A stretch of 64,000 bases of DNA, from the NCBI GenBank assembly GCA_018417955.1, contig JACTVC010000002.1, positions 3,782,001-3,846,000 on the forward strand, in the 5' to 3' direction. The DNA is from Laccaria trichodermophora. Lineage: Eukaryota > Basidiomycota > Agaricomycetes > Agaricales > Hydnangiaceae. The position numbers and the translations under genes were made by a program. A model generated the notes under the pieces. It did not search any database and was not told the origin of the DNA. It saw nothing but the letters and a program-made list of their open reading frames with translations. Shown here one piece after another: positions 59,032-64,000 of the stretch. Positions within the stretch are counted from its first letter, which is position 1. Each line of letters starts with the position of its first letter.

Positions 59032-60713
59032 ATGAAACCGTCCGACATCGTACCTCTCCTCAAATGCCCCGTTTGTTCTCTCACTCTCTCCGCACCAATT
59101 ACTCTTCACTGTGGTCACTCTCAATGCTCGTCTCATCCCTTTCCAACCACATGTGTCATTTCGGGTTGCTCGTCTTCCGCTCTACCTGCCTTGCCTCCCA
59201 TTTCAAATCACTCGAACGTTGACATCATCACCCTACCAAATTCACTACCTCTGCCTCCCCCTTCAACCTCTCCGATACACCATTCAAAGGCAGACGTCAC
59301 CCTCAACAACATTTTATCTTTAGTCTCTCGCACACAGAATCACCTCGACCGCATTCAGCCCCATGACGACGACGACTCCCATGATCCACCAGATCGCCCT
59401 CGGAAGAGACCCAGGCGTATGAGCCAAGATTCCTGTCTTCTTACCCATCTTCAAAATCAAGCCCGCCACAGTAGAACTGTCCCCGCCAATCAACCTCTCC
59501 CTTCTTCTGAACCATTGGATACCCCTATTCTTCAACAGTTCCAGAAGGAACTGCTTGCAGAGTTGACTTGTGAAATCTGTCTCATTTTATTATACCAACC
59601 CATAACTACCCCTTGTCAACATGTGCGCCTTTCTTTCCATCTCATTCCACCCACCCTAATTTTAAAAAAGACCTTTTGTTCAAAATGCCTCCATCGCTCT
59701 CTTGACCACAAGAATGCCTGTCCCGTGTGCCGTCATCCACAACCTGACTATTCTTATTTCCGAGATCATCCACTCAATAAAACTATTTACTCCATCAGTA
59801 CGTCCTTCAACTTGTTATCGTTTGCAGCCTTCTCAATCCCGTCCAGTCCTCAAGGCTTTCGCTCTTGCCTACATTGAACGTGGCGAAATTATTCAACAAG
59901 AGGAACGCGACGCTCGTTTAGACACCCCGATTTTTGTGTGTCAACTCAGTTTTCCTGGCGTTCCCACTTTTCTCCATTTCTTCGAACCAAAGTAATTGCC
60001 CTTCCTCGCCGCTCAAATCCATCTTATCATTCCACGACAGGTATCGACTAATGCTTCGACGCTGTCTGGAATCACCACACCCTCAATTTGGAATGATCAT
60101 GTCTCCAAAATCTGGCGTCCCAAACTCGCAAATTGACTATGGAACTATGCTCCAAATACGGCGGGTCCAGATGCTATCAGATGGCAGAAGCTACGTTGAG
60201 ACAATGGGATCATATCGGTTTCGCGTTTTGGAAAGAGGCACCCTAGATGGTTATACGGTGGGAAGGATCGAAAGGCAAGTCCATTGTCCATCTTTATGCC
60301 TTTTTTTTTTTTTTTCATGGGTTGATTTTAGAATCAACGATTGCCCTGACGACCTTCCATCAACAAGTACTCTTCAACCCACTATTGAAGATTTGATGGA
60401 CATTTGCAAGTCTTTTCTTGAACGACTCCAACTCGGAACCGCACCTTGGGTGGTGCAACGACTAAGCAACACTATTGGCCCGATGCCAACAGATCCTTCG
60501 ATCTTCTCCTTTTGGGTAGCGTTAATCCTTCCTATCGACGAACACGAAAAGGCCAAATTGTTTCCTATTCGGAATCCGCGCCTTCGGCTGCTGCTGGTTG
60601 TGCATTGGATCGAGCAGCTAAACGACAATTGGTACGCCAGGGTTACCCATGGCTGGGCGGGTGCGATTTTGTTTTCGTTGCTGATTGGCTTTCGTTTTTT
60701 TGGTTTCATTTAG
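59032..60713 (+). CDS. LON N-terminal domain and RING finger protein (LONRF-type)
   Basis: Probable E3 ubiquitin ligase with a substrate-binding LON domain but no protease. ATG at 59032 (MKPSDIVPLLKCPVCSLTLS). A first, reduced RING-like region (CPVC, HCGHSQC) precedes a Ser/Pro linker with the basic patch RPRKRPRRMS. The main RING has LTCEICLILLYQPITTPCQH, then FCSKCLHRSLDHKNACPVCR after a splice. The LON substrate-binding domain follows: PIFVCQLSFPGVPTFLHFFE, RYRLMLRRCLES, FGMIM, GTMLQIRRVQMLSDGRSYVE and GSYRFRVLERGTLDGYTVGR. The C-terminus ends in a hydrophobic stretch (AILFSLLIGFRFFGFI). About 500 residues in six exons. Confidence 0.86.
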
Positions 60714-60851
60714 GTGGTTCTCAAATGGATGTACGATTTTGTAAACTTATTATTGTAATCTGTAATATGACGACATGTGAAAGATAAGATTAGATTGTCA
60801 CGTTCCTTTGCGCTGCGACTCAGAGCCGATACACCGGCTGTACATTGAACT

Positions 60852-63800
60852 ATGGCTACCATGACTGAGCCCCCAATAGACGAATCTGCCTCTACTATTG
60901 CTTCACCTATACACTCTCCTGCTCCCTCGTCTCGCCCAATCCGACCCACTAGAGATATCCCACAGCCTCCAACTGAACTCACTCCTCTTCGCGCACATTA
61001 TCTCAAAAAGTCTCTCGTTCAACTCCAGTTTGCTCGCGAACTTGACCAAATCTCCTCTTCAGGGCCATCCGATGTCTCTACCCTCTCCTATCTTGGCCCA
61101 CCCTTCACCCCACCTCCAAAGACCGCTGCCCCTCTCGATCTCCCCTTTCTTCGCTACATTTTCCGCCAGTTTGTCCTCACTTTCCCTTTTCTGGCCGCAG
61201 CTCCAAAGGACTTTTATTCTCAAAAGCTGCAACCCTTTGTAGCAGCCGCGTTGGCTCGCAATCTTTCCCCATCATCCGTCCTCGATGATGGTCCCGCTGA
61301 GCAGGCAACGCGCAAAAGGTTACTCGCAAAGGTGGAGCGGAACCTTTCTCTTCTCGTTGGAGCAGCCACAAAGCTTGTTGAGCATGAGGACGTGGTCCGA
61401 TTATCTCAAGTCGATCTAGACCGTCTCGAAATGTTGGCCCAGAAAAGACAAGCAAAGCTGGCAAAGGCAAGGGACTTTTTCGAGGTAAACATTACCTGCG
61501 TCCGGACGGTTGTTGACAAGGGACGCATGAGGAGTAGAGTTCACGAGGTCAGCATTCTTCTGATTTTCATTCCCAAACCCTCCGTTCACACACTTGCAGG
61601 AATTCATAGTACGGACTAGACGGTCAAGGTTCCCAGATGTGTTTGTTTCAAGACGATATGGCGATTTTAAAACATTGGCTACAGAGGTGAGTAAACCATC
61701 ACTTTATTTCACGCGACATCTCTATATCCGTCTACCCAGCTCGCGAAAGCGCATCCCGACGAAAGCGTCCGTCCACCTCCGCCAAAGGACCGAACAATGG
61801 GCACCGCACCCTCTCAGCAACCCATGAGTCCCCCTCCGGAGTACGCATCGCCGAAATGGAATGGTGACAGCATGTCGGACGAGAACCTGGCGCCATCCCG
61901 TCTTGCCCGCGAAAAGAATCGCCTCACGCTTCGAGCGTATCTCCACTCCCTTTTATCCTCTGTCGTCATTTCTTCATCTCCCGTGCTTCGTTCGTTTCTT
62001 CTTTCCAGCCCAACGACCCTGAGTCCAGAGGAGCTCGACGACGCCAAGAGGAGGGAAGAGGCGGATAGGGTCAGGGAAGATGGCAGAAAACGATTCGCGA
62101 AAGAGATAGCTAGTAGGGTGGAAGGTCTACGAGACGCAGTGAAAAGCGTCAAGGGTGACGTCATGGGAAAGGGTACGTATGAAGAAACAGCCAATGTGAC
62201 CGTGTTCACTTTCTTCCCAGATGGACTGACGCGCATTTTCGGAACAATCAAGGTGACGCCGAATATTCGCGATCTCCCCGCCAATTATCGAGCCGTTACC
62301 GAATGGGCAAGAATTTCGTAGGACCTCTTCATCCTCGATTGTCGATTGGCCACTTGACTTTTGAACAGTCTGGCATCTACTATTTTTCAACAGTTCGTGG
62401 CTTCCGATAATGCCTCGGAAACATTTTCCGGCCTCAAGCGCATACATGGGTTGATGCCCTATTTTATGCTCAAGACTGCTCTGAAAATTAGTAATCCAAT
62501 AAGTATGATAAGGAGTGAGTTTTCTCTATCGTCTTCTTGCCGACTGCAATTGGTTGACTTTCTCTCACAGCTGTACTGGATCTTTTCCTCGCCCAACCAT
62601 TTGGAGGGCGAAGTCTACTTCAACGGTATGCTCCAGGATTTATGCGACTGACTTTTGATCTTGACGTTGATTAATAGAATGTTCACGAGCTCCCTGACGG
62701 AAGAAGTCAGAGTTTTAGAAGAAGAGATCGCAGCTGTAAAGGATAAAGTGGACGACCCCATCATGTGTGCCAAGATCCGCCAATTCGTATATGCACCTCG
62801 CGAGATTCAAGACATGTTCAAGATGGATGCAGGTACGTCGTGAATTTTTAATTCTAAATGTCTAATTGAACATATTCATTCCAGCAACGGAAAAAATGAA
62901 TGTCTTGACGGTAGTCCTTCGATCAGCCGAAGAGCCTATCCTTTCTCGCGTCCAGATGCACCGCCTCGCTAGGGCGCATCGAGCACATGCCGTTTATCTA
63001 AAGCATAGAGAATCGCTGGTCGATTCAGACGATGATGACGGGCCGCAGGACGAGGACGCTTGGTTACTCGAGGACTTGAAGGTTCTCACGCACTTGTACT
63101 CACGGCTTAGGGATCGCGAGCAACTTATCGCCTTGATCTTTGAGGTGAGAAGAGACCATGTATATCTTCACTGCTGTACTAAAAGGCTGCCTGGTTTTCA
63201 GGGGTTTACTGCAGACCTCTTGAAGGATATTATAACTATTTTCTACTCCCCATTGGCGCAGGTATATCGTGCTGCGAGCATCGCGGACTCTTTGAATGAT
63301 CTGCAAAACTTTGTCAATGATCTGATCAAGACGGTTGAACAAGTAGAACAAGGTGAGGCTCTCCCGTTTAACCTTGCTCCTCCCCCATTTACGTGTTTTA
63401 AAGCTAGCGAACAAGACCCACACCGCACAGTGCAAATATTCATTGATTTGGTTCAAAGACACGAACAATCGTTTTATCACTTTGTGCACAAAGTCCATTC
63501 CAAGGGAGAAGGGCTTTTTGACGATCTGATGCGATGGGTAGAACTATTCCTTACCTTGGTCCGCGAAGGTCTTGGAGAGCCGATCAGCCTTGAATTTCTT
63601 CTTCCTCATACGGGCAAAGAGCGTGCCGACATTTTGGCGGAAGTCGACAAAGTCGCGTTGTATCACTACAAGCTCAAGGTCATCTACGAGGACAAGCTTC
63701 GTCGCAGATTTGGAAGAGCACAGGTCACAAATGGTCAAGAGAATGACGCAGACGCTGAAGACGAAGCAACGCAGGCCCTTGTGAACGGGGTTGTTGGAGA

Positions 63801-64000
63801 AATCAGCTTTGGGGAACTAGTTCAAGGCGATGCAATTGATTTGGCGGCGGAGGAGACGGATGAGGAAGAGAGCAGTGATGAATACTCATCAAGTGACTAC
63901 GAGTCTGGAAGTAGCGACGAGAGTGAGGAGAGCGGTGAAGAGATCATTTCTGACAAGAGCAAAACATCGACGACAACACAGACTGTCAGACCGACTGCTC
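60852..64000 (+). CDS. PX and PX-associated domain protein, Lec1 (YPR097W)-like, 5' part
   Basis: Yeast Lec1 is a lipid-handling PX protein; the sequence runs off the window. ATG at 60852 (MATMTEPPIDESASTIASPI). Order: an N-terminal PX-associated helical domain (LRAHYLKKSLVQLQFARELD, YIFRQFVLTFPFLAAAPKDF, LPLD-like RLEMLAQKRQAKLAKARDFF), then the PX domain split by introns (EFIVRTRRSRFPDVFVSRRY, GDFKTLATE; LPANYRAVTEWARIS). A Pro-rich insert contains PPPEYASPKW and RLTLRAYLHSLLSS. The long C-terminal PX-associated domain has LKRIHGLMPYFMLKTALKIS, VLDLFLAQPFGG and LEEEIAAVKDKVDDPIMCAK, then an acidic Ser-rich stretch at the window edge. Eight or more exons, all joining in frame. Confidence 0.83.

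Overview
The window is nuclear DNA of a filamentous basidiomycete, most likely an Agaricomycete. Genes are dense and carry many short GT-AG introns (mostly about 45-60 nt, two as short as 32-33 nt). The conserved proteins are fungal throughout: chitin deacetylase, endopolyphosphatase, a Sid1/Nak1-type kinase, Elg1, an Stb6-like protein and a PX/PX-associated protein. The transposon remnants (a DIRS-like RT-RNase H element, Tc1/mariner-type elements) and an expanded-family P-loop NTPase fit the same group. Coordinates of spliced genes span first to last coding base; exon joins were worked out by eye from frame and splice signals.

Layout. 1-5.3 kb holds the 3' end of a GCK-III kinase gene, a GPI-anchored chitin deacetylase and TFIIF alpha. 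5.7-17.7 kb is a gene-poor accessory island: a decayed DIRS-like retroelement; a 1.8-kb element with inverted ends of GGATTCCT-like repeats that encloses a 420-bp near-palindrome; a second degenerate inverted-repeat element with a TA-flanked MITE nested in it; and a rotted separase gene lacking its catalytic end. 17.8-21.0 kb is a damaged P-loop NTPase gene of a large Agaricomycete family. 21.2-26.2 kb holds a bHLH factor and Elg1. Between Elg1 and the divergent JMJD7-like gene sits a 1.06-kb TA-flanked transposon that fills nearly the whole shared promoter.

27.5-47.4 kb is core genome: JmjC/JMJD7-like hydroxylase, NHP2, BFR1, an RFX factor, endopolyphosphatase, a small orphan, acetoacetyl-CoA synthetase, a tandem pair of MARVEL-like membrane proteins, a UBC8-type E2 and THOC5. 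At 47.6-48.7 kb there is an apparently intact DD34E transposase gene with two introns and no visible inverted ends. It lies next to a Cys/His-rich gene of unknown function. 50.4-64 kb returns to core genes: glucose-6-phosphate dehydrogenase, a small conserved protein, a CCDC47-like ER protein, a large Stb6-like protein, a LONRF-type RING/LON protein and the 5' part of a Lec1-like PX protein.

The genes do not form one pathway. Links worth noting are divergent promoters with CACGTG boxes near start codons (THOC5, JmjC, Stb6-like/LONRF and others) and the contrast between intact housekeeping genes and the nested-repeat island. I found no CRISPR array, tRNA, rRNA or metabolite cluster, and no clear new multi-gene system. 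The most unusual items are the promoter-filling transposon, the nested palindrome, the separase relic and the intact spliced transposase.
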